In this document: positions 15,090-24,179 of the stretch, in pieces | Layout of the letters: each line of letters starts with the position of its first letter | Numbering within the stretch: the first letter of the stretch is position 1 | From: Solirubrobacteraceae bacterium | GTDB lineage: Bacteria; Actinomycetota; Thermoleophilia; Solirubrobacterales; Solirubrobacteraceae | Length of the DNA: 45,889 nucleotides | Assembly (NCBI GenBank): GCA_016463765.1 | Contig: JAEMQS010000032.1 | Location: 1-45,889 of the forward strand | Direction of reading: 5' to 3' | Made by a program: the position numbers and the translations under genes | Notes under the pieces: generated by a model | What the model was told of the DNA's origin: nothing | Databases searched by the model: none | Seen by the model: only the letters and a program-made list of their open reading frames with translations

Positions 15090-16591
15090 CCGTGGTGCTC
15101 GGCGGCGCGCGGTCGGGCAAGAGCGCGTGGGCGGAGGAGCGGGTCGCGGGCTTCGGTCGTCCCGTGCGGTACGTGGCGACCGCGGAGCCGGAGTCGGGGA
15201 TGGAGGACCGGATCGCGCGGCACACCGCGCGCCGGCCGGAGGCGTGGGAGACCGTGGTCGCGGGCCCGGACCTCACCGCGGTGCTCGACGGTGACGCGGC
15301 GGTGCTCGTGGACGGGCTGGGTGTGTGGCTGGCGTCGGCGCTGCACCACGGGTGGAGCGACCCGCTGGCGCGCGTGCGCGCCCTGGTCGATGCCGCGGCC
15401 TCGCGCGCCGCACCGGTCGTCGTGGTCATCGAGGAGGCCGGCGCGGGAGTCCTCCCGGCCGACCCGGAGACCCGCGCGTGGGTGGACCTCCTCGGCGAGT
15501 CCGCGCAGCTCGCGGTCGCGGCGAGTGCGCGGGCGGTGCTCGTCGTCGCCGGCCGCGCGGTGCCGCTGTCGAGCACTCCGCAACAGTCACGGAGTTCTCG
15601 ACACGAACTCCGCGTGCACGGCGACCGCCTGATCCCCGACGGCGCGGCCGACCACGCCGTGAACGTCGTCGCGGGTGGGCCGCCGCCCTGGCTGCGCGCC
15701 GCCCTCCGCGCCGCGCTCGACACGAACGCTTCCGCCTACCCGCGCGAGGACGACGCCCTGAGCTCAACCGCCGCCCGGCACGGCCGCGCCCCCGACGAGG
15801 TCGTCATCACGAACGGCGCCGCCGAGGCGCTGTGGCTCCTGCCCGCCGCACTGCGTCCCCGGCACGCCGCGATCCTCCACCCCGGGTTCACCGAATCAGA
15901 AGCCGCGCTGCACGCCCACGGCGTGCCGGTCACCCGCGTGCTGCGCGACCCGGCCGACGACTTCGCGATCGACCCCGCCGCGGTGCCGGCCGACGCGGAC
16001 CTCGTCATCGTCGGCAACCCCGCGTCACCCTCCGGGACGCTCATGCCCGCCGCCGCGATCTTGGCGCTGCGTCGCCCCGGCCGCACCGTCGTCGTCGACG
16101 AGGCGTTCATGGACCTCGTGCCCGGGGAGCCGGGCAGCCTGGCGACCGAGGCGCTCGACGACGTCATCGTCGTGCGCAGCCTCACGAAGGCGCTCGCGGT
16201 CCCCGGTCTGCGCGTGGGCTACGCGTTGGCCCCGGCGCACCTGGCCGACGCCCTGCGCGCCGTCCGCCCGCCGTGGAGCGCGAACGCCGTCGCCCTCGCG
16301 GCGCTGACCGCCGCCGCCACGCATCCTGGCGAACTCGCCGCCATCGCCGAGCGTGCGCACGCCGAACGCCAGGATCTCGAGCGCCGGCTGGACGATGCGG
16401 GTGTCCGGCGGTGGCCCGCCGCGGCGAACTTCGTCCTGACCGCGCCAGGCGCCGGCGCGCTGGAGCGCCTCCATGCCGCCGCCATCGCGGTGCGCCCGTG
16501 CGCGTCCTTCCCGGGTCTGACCGCGGGCCACCTGCGCATCACCGCCCGGGATGCCGCCGCCAACGCCCGGCTGGCGGAGGCCCTCGCATGA
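15080..16591 (+). CDS. cobU: fused adenosylcobinamide kinase/guanylyltransferase (CobU/CobP) and threonine-phosphate decarboxylase-like aminotransferase (CobC/CobD)
   Basis: A 503-residue fusion. Residues 1-162 are CobU: the P-loop LGGARSGKSAWAE (residues 8-15 core), RYVATAEP, and VLVDGLGVWLA. This domain phosphorylates adenosylcobinamide and attaches GMP. Residues from about 175 are a PLP-dependent class I/II aminotransferase fold resembling threonine-O-3-phosphate decarboxylase: HGDRL near its start, VVITNGAAEALWL, VGNPASPSGT, VVVDEAFMDL and the PLP lysine Lys370 in VRSLTKALAVPGLRVGY. It would make aminopropanol phosphate for CbiB. The linker (residues 163-174) is encoded by a near-perfect palindrome. 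The GTG at 15080 is preferred, because upstream in-frame text lies in cobB. Nomenclature note: the decarboxylase is CobC in Pseudomonas and CobD in Salmonella. Confidence 0.93.
   Translation: MGLTVVLGGARSGKSAWAEERVAGFGRPVRYVATAEPESGMEDRIARHTARRPEAWETVVAGPDLTAVLDGDAAVLVDGLGVWLASALHHGWSDPLARVRALVDAAASRAAPVVVVIEEAGAGVLPADPETRAWVDLLGESAQLAVAASARAVLVVAGRAVPLSSTPQQSRSSRHELRVHGDRLIPDGAADHAVNVVAGGPPPWLRAALRAALDTNASAYPREDDALSSTAARHGRAPDEVVITNGAAEALWLLPAALRPRHAAILHPGFTESEAALHAHGVPVTRVLRDPADDFAIDPAAVPADADLVIVGNPASPSGTLMPAAAILALRRPGRTVVVDEAFMDLVPGEPGSLATEALDDVIVVRSLTKALAVPGLRVGYALAPAHLADALRAVRPPWSANAVALAALTAAATHPGELAAIAERAHAERQDLERRLDDAGVRRWPAAANFVLTAPGAGALERLHAAAIAVRPCASFPGLTAGHLRITARDAAANARLAEALA
15567..15603. 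repeat. 14-bp-arm palindrome at the domain junction of the CobU fusion
   Basis: TGTCGAGCACTCCG (15567-15580), a 9-bp spacer, and CGGAGTTCTCGACA (15590-15603) form an inverted repeat with 13 of 14 positions paired. A second, overlapping 8-bp pair, CGGAGTTC (15590-15597) with GAACTCCG (15605-15612), uses the same right arm. The element lies exactly between the two enzyme domains and is read through in frame. It looks like a dispersed palindromic element or a REP-like insertion, but no second copy was noticed in the window. Confidence 0.75.
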
Positions 16592-17790
16592 TCACGGTCG
16601 TGGGCATCGGCGACGACGGCTGGGACGGCCTGACCTCCCCCGCCCGGGACGCGATCGCCGGCGCGCGGACCCTCATCGGCGGCGCGCGCCACCTCGACCT
16701 CATCCCGGGCGATGCGACCACCGCGCACCGGCGCGCCTGGCCTTCCCCCATGACGCCGTTGCTCGACGAGTTGCCCGCGCTGGAGAACCCGGTCGTCCTC
16801 GCCAGCGGCGACCCGATGCTGCACGGCGTGGGCGCGTCGATCGCACGCCGGTGCGGAGCGGACCGCCTCCGCGTGATTCCCGCGCCGTCCGCGTTCGCCC
16901 TGACGTGCGCCCGGCTGGGTTGGCCGACCGCCGACACCGAGCTCGTCAGCCTCGTCGCCCGGCCCGTCGAGCGGCTGCTCCCCCACCTCGCGCCCGGCCG
17001 GCGCCTCATCGTCTACGTCTCCGACCGCCACGGTGCCCGGAGCGTCGCCGCGCTGCTGCGCGCCCACGGGTTCGGTCCCAGTGACCTGACCGTCCTCGAG
17101 CACCTCGGCGGCGCCGGCGAGCGCATCGTCCACACCACCGCCGACGCGCTGCCGGACGAGCCCGTCGCCCAGCTGCACACCGTCGCGCTGCACTGCCGCC
17201 CCGCCCCCGGCGCCCGGGTCCTGCCGAGAACCCCGGGCCTCCCCGACGACGCCTACGACCACGACGGCCAGATCACCAAGCGCGAGGCTCGTGCGCTGAC
17301 CCTCGCCGCCCTCGGGCCGCTCCCCGGCGAGCTGCTGTGGGACGTCGGCGCGGGGAGCGGGTCGATCGGCATCGAGTGGATGCGCGCGCACCCGGCCAAC
17401 CGGGCCATCGCGATCGAGCCGAAGCCCGACCGCGCCGCCCGCGCGACCGCGAACGCCCGGCAGCTCGGCGTCCCGCACCTGACGGTGGTCGAGGGCCGCG
17501 CGCCCGCCGCGCTCGAGGGCCTCGAGCCACCGGACGCGATCTTCGTCGGCGGCGGCCTGACCAACGACGGTGTCCTGGAGGCGTGCCTGGCCGCCCTGCG
17601 CCCGGGCGGGCGACTGGTTGCGACGGCCGTGACGCTGGAGACCGAACAGACCCTCTCCGCCGCCCACGCCGAGCACGGCGGGCGCCTAGTCCGCCTGAGC
17701 GTCGCCCGCGCCGAGCCCATCGGCGGCTTCACCGGCTGGCGGCCGCACATGCCCCTCACGCAGTGGACCCTGGAGACACCCCGCACATGA
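16588..17790 (+). CDS. cobL: precorrin-6Y C5,15-methyltransferase (decarboxylating) CobL
   Basis: A 400-residue fusion of a CbiE-like SAM-dependent tetrapyrrole methylase (from the start [15 protein letters not shown] to about residue 200) and a CbiT-like Rossmann methyltransferase. The second part begins [19 protein letters not shown] and has the SAM-binding motif [16 protein letters not shown] followed by AIEPKPDRA. Together the domains methylate C5 and C15 and decarboxylate the acetate at C12, giving precorrin-8. The ATG overlaps the preceding stop by 4 bp. Fusion of both domains is typical of the aerobic-pathway CobL. Confidence 0.95.
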   Translation: MITVVGIGDDGWDGLTSPARDAIAGARTLIGGARHLDLIPGDATTAHRRAWPSPMTPLLDELPALENPVVLASGDPMLHGVGASIARRCGADRLRVIPAPSAFALTCARLGWPTADTELVSLVARPVERLLPHLAPGRRLIVYVSDRHGARSVAALLRAHGFGPSDLTVLEHLGGAGERIVHTTADALPDEPVAQLHTVALHCRPAPGARVLPRTPGLPDDAYDHDGQITKREARALTLAALGPLPGELLWDVGAGSGSIGIEWMRAHPANRAIAIEPKPDRAARATANARQLGVPHLTVVEGRAPAALEGLEPPDAIFVGGGLTNDGVLEACLAALRPGGRLVATAVTLETEQTLSAAHAEHGGRLVRLSVARAEPIGGFTGWRPHMPLTQWTLETPRT

Positions 17791-18536
17791 CCGTGCACTT
17801 CATCGGCGCCGGCCCCGGCGCGCCCGACCTCATCACGCTGCGCGCGCGCGACCTCATCGCGGCGTCGCCGGTCTGCCTCTACGCCGGGGCGCTCGTCCCG
17901 CCCGAGGTGCTCGCGCACTGCCCGCCCGACGCCCGGATCGTCGACACGCGTGACCTCACCCTCGACGAGATCATCGGCGAGTTGCAGGCCGCTCACGCAC
18001 GCGGCGAGGACGTCGCGCGGCTGCACTCGGGCGACCTGTCGATCTGGAGCGCTGTCGCCGAGCAGGCCCGCCGGCTCGACGCGCTCGGCATCCCGTACGA
18101 CCTCACGCCCGGGGTCCCCGCGTTCGCCGCCGCGGCCGCCGCGCTGGGCCAGGAGCTGACGCTGCCCGGCGTCGCCCAGTCGCTCATCCTCACCCGTCAC
18201 GCGAAGCGCGCGACGGCGCTGCCGCCGGGCGAGGAGCTCGGCGCGCTGGCCGCGCACGGCACGACGCTGGCGATCCACCTCGGCACCCAGGCCATCGAGG
18301 AGATCGCGGCAACGCTGCTCCCCCACTACGGCGCGAGCTGCCCCGCCGCGGTCGTCGCGCGCGCGAGCTGGCCCGACGAGGTCGTGCTCCGCGGCACGCT
18401 GGAGACGATCGCCGGTCAGGTGCACGACGCCGGCCTGCGCCGCACGTCGACCATCCTCGTCGGCCCCGCGCTCGGCGACGCGACCGGATGCGAGAGCCAC
18501 CTCTACTCCGCCCACCGGGAGCGCGCGGGGCGATGA
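17787..18536 (+). CDS. cobM: precorrin-4 C11-methyltransferase CobM
   Basis: A 249-residue tetrapyrrole methylase that adds the C11 methyl group from SAM. Motifs are the N-terminal [41 protein letters not shown], the [22 protein letters not shown] segment that distinguishes CobM/CbiF from its paralogues, and [11 protein letters not shown]. Length is normal for the family. It is coupled to cobL and cobK by 4-bp overlaps. Confidence 0.95.
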   Translation: MTVHFIGAGPGAPDLITLRARDLIAASPVCLYAGALVPPEVLAHCPPDARIVDTRDLTLDEIIGELQAAHARGEDVARLHSGDLSIWSAVAEQARRLDALGIPYDLTPGVPAFAAAAAALGQELTLPGVAQSLILTRHAKRATALPPGEELGALAAHGTTLAIHLGTQAIEEIAATLLPHYGASCPAAVVARASWPDEVVLRGTLETIAGQVHDAGLRRTSTILVGPALGDATGCESHLYSAHRERAGR

Positions 18537-19255
18537 TCCTCATCCTCGGCGGCACGGCGGAGGCCCGCGCGCTCGCGCAGCGGCTCGACGACGCGGGCCG
18601 CCCCGTCATCTCGTCGCTCGCAGGGCGCGTCGCGCGGCCACGGCTGCCCGCCGGCGAGACGCGCATCGGCGGGTTCGGCGGACCCGACCGGCTCGCCACG
18701 TGGCTCCGTGACCACGACATCGATGCCGTCGTCGACGCGACCCACCCCTTCGCCGCGCGGATCTCCGCCAGCGCCGCCGTCGCCGCACCCGCGGCCGGGG
18801 TACCCCTCATGCGCCTCGAACGCCCCGGCTGGACCGCGGGCCCGGACGACGACTGGCACCGCGTGCCCGACCTGGACGCCGCGGCGGCGGCCATCACCCG
18901 CCACGGCGCCCGGCGCGTCTTCCTCACCTCCGGCCGCCAGGGGCTCGCCGCCTTCGCACCGCTCGCCGACCCGTGGTTCCTCATCCGCTGCGTCGATCCG
19001 CCGGAGACCGACCTGCCCGCCCGTCACGAGGTCCTCCTCGACCGTGGTCCGTACACCCTCGACGGTGAGCGGGAGCTTCTCGAGCGCCACAGGATCGACC
19101 TGCTGGTGACGAAGGACAGCGGCGGCGATCACACCGCCCCGAAGCTCGATGCCGCCCGCGAGCGCGGGATCCCGGTCGTCGTCGTCGACCGCCCGCCCCG
19201 TCCGGCTGTCCCCACCGTGCCCACCGTCGAGGAGGCCCTGGCATGGCTGCCCTGA
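18533..19255 (+). CDS. cobK: precorrin-6A reductase CobK
   Basis: A 240-residue NADPH-dependent reductase that converts precorrin-6A to precorrin-6B. It starts [18 protein letters not shown], a Rossmann-like motif conserved in CobK/Cbi[30 protein letters not shown] and [20 protein letters not shown] are the other family signatures. The start ATG overlaps the cobM stop by 4 bp, and the gene overlaps cobF by 13 bp. Confidence 0.94.
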   Translation: MILILGGTAEARALAQRLDDAGRPVISSLAGRVARPRLPAGETRIGGFGGPDRLATWLRDHDIDAVVDATHPFAARISASAAVAAPAAGVPLMRLERPGWTAGPDDDWHRVPDLDAAAAAITRHGARRVFLTSGRQGLAAFAPLADPWFLIRCVDPPETDLPARHEVLLDRGPYTLDGERELLERHRIDLLVTKDSGGDHTAPKLDAARERGIPVVVVDRPPRPAVPTVPTVEEALAWLP

Positions 19256-20001
19256 ACCGCACGCTGCTCGTGATCGGGATCGGCGCGGGCGATCCCGACC
19301 ACCTCACGCTGCAGGCGATCAAGGCGATGAACCGCGCCGACGTCGTCTTCCTCGTCGAGAAGCGCCGCGCCACCCGCCCGCTGGAGGACCTGCGCCGCGA
19401 CATGCTCGCCGAGCACATGACACGTGAGCACGTCGTCGTCACCATCGAGGACCCCGACCGCGAGCGCGACCCCGCCGACTACCGCGCCACCGTGCAGGCC
19501 TGGCGTGACGAGCGCGCGCGCCGCTGGGGCGACGCCATCGCCACCCACCTGCCCGACGGGAAGACCGGCGCGTTCCTCGTCTGGGGCGATCCCGCGTTCT
19601 ACGACAGCACGCTCGATGTCCTGCGCGACATCGCCGCCCCCGGCCTGGCGATCGAGGTCGTCCCCGGCATCAGCAGCCCCCAGGCCCTGGCCGCCGCGCA
19701 CGCGATCGCGCTGAACCGCGTCGGCGGCGCGATCGAGATCACGCCCGGCCGCCGCTACGCCGACGGCATGCCCGACGGCGTCGACGACGCCGTCGTCATG
19801 CTCGACACGCGCAACGTCTTCACGCGCGCGCCGGACGACGTCGACGTCTACTGGGGCGCCTACCTGGGAACCCCCGACGAGCTGCTCATCGCCGGTCCCG
19901 TGCGTGAGGTCGAGGGCGAGATCGCGCGCGTGCGCGAGGACGCCCGCGCGCGGCACGGGTGGGTCTTCGACACCTACCTGCTGCGCCGCCGGAGGGTCTA
20001 G
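19243..20001 (+). CDS. cobF: precorrin-6A synthase (deacetylating) CobF
   Basis: A 252-residue tetrapyrrole methylase that methylates C1 and removes acetate. CobF occurs only in the aerobic pathway, so it is diagnostic here. Motifs are LLVIGIGAGDPDHLTLQAIKAM at the start, DVVFLVEKRRATRPLEDLR, FLVWGDPAFYDST and EVVPGISSPQALAAAH. The ATG lies 13 bp upstream of the cobK stop. It is the last gene of the rightward operon. Its TAG stop is inside the CTAG that also provides the stop of the convergent MBL-like gene, so no terminator can fit between them. Confidence 0.93.
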   Translation: MAALNRTLLVIGIGAGDPDHLTLQAIKAMNRADVVFLVEKRRATRPLEDLRRDMLAEHMTREHVVVTIEDPDRERDPADYRATVQAWRDERARRWGDAIATHLPDGKTGAFLVWGDPAFYDSTLDVLRDIAAPGLAIEVVPGISSPQALAAAHAIALNRVGGAIEITPGRRYADGMPDGVDDAVVMLDTRNVFTRAPDDVDVYWGAYLGTPDELLIAGPVREVEGEIARVREDARARHGWVFDTYLLRRRRV

Positions 20002-20609
20002 GACGAGGCGAACGCCCGCAGCTCGTCCTTGCCGCCTACGCCCTTGGGCGATCCGTGGGCCAGCAGCAGCACGTCGAAGTCCAGCTCGTCGCAGAGCGTG
20101 AGCAGCCGCGCCCGCAGCCCCTGCTTGATCGCCTCGGGCTCGTCGCCGAGCAGGTCGTCCGGGACGAACGACAGCTGGCACTCCCAGCGCACGACGGCGT
20201 CGGCGAACGCCAGCACCCCCGGCCGCTGCGCCGTCGGCGCGGCGTAGATCGCCGTCTCCTCCGGGCAGATCACGCCGACCTCGTGCGCGGTCACGCCAGG
20301 TGCGATCTCGTCGCCGAAGCGAAACGGCGTTATGACGTTCTCGGGCAGGTCGGGCAGACCGGCCTCGTGCGCCAGGATCGGGCACTCGAAGCGTCCTGCG
20401 AACACCGCGGCGTGACGCAGGTGGTGACGGTTGGTCAGGACGATGCGCGTCGGCGGGCACGCGTGGCGGTCGAACCAGCCGGTCCCGTCGACGGGCACCC
20501 GCGGATCGAGCAGCAGCCGGGCGTCGACCAGGTAGTGCGAATGCACCGTGACGCCGATCCCCTCGTGGAACGTCGTCCAATCCCACACACCTGGTGCGAT
20601 CTCCTCCAT
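19998..20609 (-). CDS. metallo-beta-lactamase-fold-like protein, last gene of the cobG operon
   Basis: A 203-residue protein beginning EEIAPGVWDWTTFHEG and containing HSHYLVDARLLLDPRVP and RIVLTNRHHLRH, which resemble the first strands and metal-motif region of the metallo-beta-lactamase fold; LLLAHGSP near the C-terminus resembles a later metal-ligand region. The canonical HxHxDH is altered (NRHHLRH), so metal binding is uncertain. It starts at the ATG at 20607-20609, 7 bp after cobIJ, so it is very probably co-transcribed with cobG, cobH and cobIJ under the second cobalamin riboswitch. I do not recognise a known cobalamin protein of this type; a role with a corrinoid intermediate or thioester is speculative. 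Confidence 0.72.
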   Translation of the reverse strand: MEEIAPGVWDWTTFHEGIGVTVHSHYLVDARLLLDPRVPVDGTGWFDRHACPPTRIVLTNRHHLRHAAVFAGRFECPILAHEAGLPDLPENVITPFRFGDEIAPGVTAHEVGVICPEETAIYAAPTAQRPGVLAFADAVVRWECQLSFVPDDLLGDEPEAIKQGLRARLLTLCDELDFDVLLLAHGSPKGVGGKDELRAFASS

Positions 20610-20616
20610 CGCGCCA

Positions 20617-22104
20617 TCATCCCCGGTCGGCCGGGTACGTGCGCGGGGTGTAGACGCGACCCCCGTCCAGGACACGGGTCTGCGAGCTCCCGACGACGAG
20701 CACCGTGCGCATGTCGACCCGCTCCAGCGGGAGGTCTCCGAGGGTCGTGACCTCCACGTGCTCGCCGTCGCCGCCGACGTCGCGCGCGACGACCACCGGT
20801 GTCTCCGGCGCGCGGTGGCGCAGCAGCACCTCGTGCGCGGCGATCAGCTGCTCGCGCCGCGTCTTGGATGCGGGGTTGTAGAGCGCGAGCGCGAGGTCTG
20901 CCGACGCCGCGGCGTCGAGGCGGCGGGCGACGACCTCCCACGGCTTGCGGATGTCCGACAGCGAGATGACGGCGAAGTCGTGGCCCAGTGGCGCGCCCAC
21001 GCGGGCGGCTGCGGCCTGCATCGCCGACAGTCCTGGGACGACCCGCACGTCGACGCCGGCGTACTGGCCGTTGCCGGCCTCGAGCTGCTCCAGGACGGCG
21101 GTGGCCATCGCGAAGATCCCGGGATCCCCCGACGACACGACGGCGACCCGTGCGCCCGACGCCGCGAGCTCCAGCGCGTGGCGCGCCCGGTCGGCCTCGA
21201 CCCGGTTGTCCGACGCGTGGCGGTGCTGGCCGGCGCGCACCGGGACGCGGTCGACATACGTCTGGTACCCGACGACGTGCTCGGCCCCCGCCAGTGCGCC
21301 TCGCGCCTCGGGGGTCAGCCACTGCGGACCCGCGGGCCCAAGCCCGACGACGGTCACCTCGCCCGCGCCACCTGCGGCGCGCGGGGCCGACCGCGCGCCC
21401 GTCGGCGCGAGGACGAGCGACATGTACGGGACCTTGCCGTCCACGTCGCGCAGCGGCGCCACGCGCTCGCCGGGGTGGCTCGCCCGCTCGACGTAGACCG
21501 CGCCGTCGGCCAGACCGGTCTCGTCCAGCGCTGCCGTCACGCGCGCGAACGTCCGGCCGAGCTTCATCACCACGGCCGCGTCGGCGCTGTCCAGCCGCGC
21601 GCGCAGATCCGCGGGCGGCAGCGTGCCGGGGATAATCGAGAGGACCTCGTCGCGCTGGACGAGCGGGGTGCCTGCGGCGGCGCTGGCGGCCGCGAACGCC
21701 GGGATGCCCGGGACGACCTCGGTGGCGTAGCGGTCGGCGAGCCGCTCGTGCAGGTACATGTACGACCCGTAGAGGAACGGGTCGCCCTCGCACAGGACCA
21801 CGACGTCGCGGTCCGCGTCCAGATGCGCCGCGACCTGCCGCGCCCCGTCGTCGTAGTAGGCGCGGATCGCCCCCTCGTAGCCGCCCAGGTGGTCGGTGGT
21901 CTCGGTGGTGATGGGGTACTGCAGCGGGAGCTCGATCTGCTCCGGGCGGACGTACGGCGCCGCCGCACCGCGCGCGATCGGCTGCTTCGCGCGGGCGGTC
22001 GGGTAGGCGATGACGTCGGCCGCGCCGATGATCCGCGCGGCCTTGACCGTGACGAGCTCCGGGTCGCCGGGGCCGACCCCGACGCCGTACAGGCGGCCGC
22101 TCAT
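20617..22104 (-). CDS. cobIJ: fused precorrin-2 C20-methyltransferase and precorrin-3B C17-methyltransferase (CobI-CobJ)
   Basis: A 495-residue fusion of two tetrapyrrole methylases. The CobI part (residues 1 to about 235) starts LYGVGVGPGDPELVTVKAAR and includes VVVLCEGDPFLYGSYMYL and EVVPGIPAFAAASA. The CobJ part (from about 250) has EVTVVGLGPAGPQWLTPEA, VVGYQTYVDRV, VAVVSSGDPGIFAMA, VRVVPGLSAMQAAAARVGAPLGHDF (ligand of CobJ type) and ISLSDIRKPWEVV. The first domain methylates C20 of precorrin-2; the second contracts the ring and methylates C17 of precorrin-3B. The ATG overlaps the cobH stop by 4 bp. CobIJ fusions are common in actinobacteria. Confidence 0.95.
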   Translation of the reverse strand: MSGRLYGVGVGPGDPELVTVKAARIIGAADVIAYPTARAKQPIARGAAAPYVRPEQIELPLQYPITTETTDHLGGYEGAIRAYYDDGARQVAAHLDADRDVVVLCEGDPFLYGSYMYLHERLADRYATEVVPGIPAFAAASAAAGTPLVQRDEVLSIIPGTLPPADLRARLDSADAAVVMKLGRTFARVTAALDETGLADGAVYVERASHPGERVAPLRDVDGKVPYMSLVLAPTGARSAPRAAGGAGEVTVVGLGPAGPQWLTPEARGALAGAEHVVGYQTYVDRVPVRAGQHRHASDNRVEADRARHALELAASGARVAVVSSGDPGIFAMATAVLEQLEAGNGQYAGVDVRVVPGLSAMQAAAARVGAPLGHDFAVISLSDIRKPWEVVARRLDAAASADLALALYNPASKTRREQLIAAHEVLLRHRAPETPVVVARDVGGDGEHVEVTTLGDLPLERVDMRTVLVVGSSQTRVLDGGRVYTPRTYPADRG

Positions 22105-22751
22105 GCCGCACCGCCCGGGACGAGCACGACATCGACGTCCTGCGCCAGCGCGTTGATCGCGGCCGACGCCATCGCGCTGCCGCCGCGGCGCCCGTGGACG
22201 ACGACGAACTCCAGGCCTCCGGCGTGCTGGGCCAGCGCGACCTTCGACTCGGCTGCTCCGACGAACCCGACCGGGATCCCGACGACCGCCGCGGGACGCG
22301 GGGCGCCCGCGTCGATCATCTCCAGGAGGTGGAACAACGCCGTGGGCGCGTTGCCGATGACCACGACCGCGCCGTCGAGCCGGTCGCCCCACAGGTCCAT
22401 GGCGGCGGCGCTGCGGGTCGTCCCCAGCTCACGTGCCAGCTGCGGGACGCCGGGCTCGCGCAGCGTGCACACGACGTCGTTGTCGCGCGGCAGCCGCGCC
22501 CGCGTGATCCCGGCGGCGACCATGTTCGTGTCGCACAGGATCGGGGCGCCCCCGTGGATGGCGGCGCGTGCCGCGGCTCCGAACCCGGGCGAGGCCTCGA
22601 TGTCCGCGGCCAGGTCGACCATCCCGCACGCGTGGATCATCCGGACGACCACGCGCGCGAGCACGTCGTCGAACCGTCCGAGGTCGGTCTCTTCCCGGAT
22701 CGTGGCGAACGACCGGCGGTAGATCTCCGCGCCGTCCTTGAGATAGGTCAT
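22101..22751 (-). CDS. cobH: precorrin-8X methylmutase CobH
   Basis: A 216-residue enzyme that moves the C11 methyl group to C12, producing hydrogenobyrinic acid. The catalytic histidine is His40 in VVRMIHACGM. Further family motifs are ILCDTNMVAAGI, NAPTALFHLLEMI, VGIPVGFVGAAESK and VVHGRRGGSAMASAAINAL. It is coupled to cobG (upstream) and cobIJ (downstream) by 4-bp overlaps. Confidence 0.96.
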   Translation of the reverse strand: MTYLKDGAEIYRRSFATIREETDLGRFDDVLARVVVRMIHACGMVDLAADIEASPGFGAAARAAIHGGAPILCDTNMVAAGITRARLPRDNDVVCTLREPGVPQLARELGTTRSAAAMDLWGDRLDGAVVVIGNAPTALFHLLEMIDAGAPRPAAVVGIPVGFVGAAESKVALAQHAGGLEFVVVHGRRGGSAMASAAINALAQDVDVVLVPGGAA

Positions 22752-23845
22752 GCGAGGGCCTCCACGGCAGCGGGAAGATCGGGGACGATGTGACCGTCGG
22801 CGTCGATGCCCGTGTCGGTCTGCGTGACGGCGCGGACGTCACCGCGCGGCAGGCCGCAGCGGCGGGGGCATGCGCTCCAGTGCTCGGCCGGGTCGCCGGG
22901 ACGGCGGTGAGCGGCGCGCGTGCGTGCCGCGGCGCGGACATCGAGCCGAGCCCGCGGACAGGCGCCGACACCGGCGCACGCGGTCAGGCCCCGCCAGCCG
23001 GAGTCGGGGTCGAGGATCAGCCCAAGATCGAGCAGGGCCGCGGCGGTCTCGACCTCGGCGGCGATGTCGACGAGCGTGACGGTGCGCCACGGCGAGACGC
23101 GGATCTCAGGCGCGAGCGCGGCGAGCCTGCGCAGCTGCGCGGCATCCAGGCGTCCGAGCGGCACCAGCGCGGTGATGGCCACGCGCCCATCGGCCTGCAG
23201 GAAGGATCCGGTCGCCATCGGGGTCATATGTCCCCGCTTTCCGACCCGATGCGGCGGCATCCGCCACGCGCCGTCCCCACGCGCGAGAAACGCCCGCGCC
23301 GCGGCCACCGCCGCGACCGGACCGGCCGTCACGTCCATGCGCTCACCAGTGCGCACCAGCTCCACCTCGCCCGGCGCGACCGCGGCGAGCAGGATGTCCG
23401 CGTCGGCGCCCGCCATCAGCCCCGACCCGTCCTCGACGGCGAACTGGAACCGGCCAGAGAGGGCCGCGAGTTCCGGGGCGGCGCAGATCGCGCGGTCCAG
23501 GGCCGCGGTCAGGAGCGCTCCGTCGACCAGCGCGCGCGGATCGCGGCCCGCCAGCGGGGACGCCAGCACGTTGCGGACCCGTTCGTGGGGGCGCGAGGGC
23601 AGGAGGCCCGCGCCGGTCAGCGTGCGGCTCAGCGCGGGGGCGGCGTCCGCCCCCAGGCCGCGGAGCTGGACGTTCGCCCGGGAGGTCAGGTCGATCAGCC
23701 CGCTGCCACACGCCTCTGCGGCATCGGCCAGCACCCGGGCGTCGTTGGACGACACCCGTCCACCGGGAATCCGCACACGCGCCAGCCAGCCGTCGGCCGC
23801 CTCATGCAGGCGCAGCGAGCCGGGACAGCGGTCAGGATCTGCCAT
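22748..23845 (-). CDS. cobG: precorrin-3B synthase CobG
   Basis: A 365-residue sulfite/nitrite-reductase-like monooxygenase that hydroxylates C20 and forms the gamma-lactone of precorrin-3B; it uses O2 and marks the aerobic pathway. The N-terminal DRCPGSLRLHEAADG segment and SNDARVLADAA are typical. The 4Fe-4S cysteines are visible in TACAGVGACPRA and WSACPRRCG. I chose the ATG at 23843-23845, because known CobG proteins begin just before DRCPG. A GTG at 23894-23896 with a GGAG sequence 8 bp upstream is a serious alternative and would add 17 residues. It is the first gene after the minus-strand cobalamin riboswitch. Confidence 0.92.
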   Translation of the reverse strand: MADPDRCPGSLRLHEAADGWLARVRIPGGRVSSNDARVLADAAEACGSGLIDLTSRANVQLRGLGADAAPALSRTLTGAGLLPSRPHERVRNVLASPLAGRDPRALVDGALLTAALDRAICAAPELAALSGRFQFAVEDGSGLMAGADADILLAAVAPGEVELVRTGERMDVTAGPVAAVAAARAFLARGDGAWRMPPHRVGKRGHMTPMATGSFLQADGRVAITALVPLGRLDAAQLRRLAALAPEIRVSPWRTVTLVDIAAEVETAAALLDLGLILDPDSGWRGLTACAGVGACPRARLDVRAAARTRAAHRRPGDPAEHWSACPRRCGLPRGDVRAVTQTDTGIDADGHIVPDLPAAVEALA

Positions 23846-23917
23846 CGCACCCACCGGCCGGCGTGGTGCGAGGTCGTCGAACACCACGGCATGCACCGTC
23901 GGTCTCCATTCACTCGT

Positions 23918-24069
23918 GGACGCAGCGCCCGGCGAGTGTCCTGACTCCCGGATCGACGCGAATCGCCCGCCTTCCCAGGCCCGAAGGCCCAGTGGCAATG
24001 TGGACGACCGCTCCCCGGTCACAGTGGCGAGGACCGTGCCGGAATCACACCGGCTTCCTCGTTCGAGCG
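23918..24069 (-). promoter_or_regulatory. cobalamin riboswitch upstream of cobG
   Basis: Read on the minus strand, the leader contains GGAAGCCGGTGTGATTCCGG, then ACGGTCCTCGCCACTGTGACCGG, a long peripheral part with GCCACTGGGCC and TGGGAAGGC, and finally GGGAGTCAGGACACTCGCCG. These are all core segments of the cobalamin riboswitch, including the L5-L13 kissing-loop neighbourhood. This copy has the full-length peripheral arm, unlike the compact one before cbtB. Together with cobG's 5' end and the short region beyond it explains the 334-bp gap between cobG and the next gene. Boundaries are approximate. Confidence 0.92.
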
Positions 24070-24075
24070 CGCCAG

Positions 24076-24081
24076 ATCCTA
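24076..24081 (-). promoter_or_regulatory. candidate -10 element of the cobG operon
   Basis: The minus strand reads TAGGAT here, about 7 bp before the first base of the riboswitch. No convincing -35 is seen. The same hexamer lies upstream of clpC. Confidence 0.35.
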
Positions 24082-24179
24082 CACGGCGAAGGGACTGGAC
24101 GAACGGGGGGTTGGCGAATGGAGCAGCTCTCGCTACGGTGTCCCCGAACCAGAAGGCAACCCTGGGGAGGGAACGCCAT

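Noticed and set aside
20548..22722. A 724-codon plus-strand frame opposite cobIJ and cobH
   Set aside because: Complementary shadow of well-recognised methyltransferase genes.
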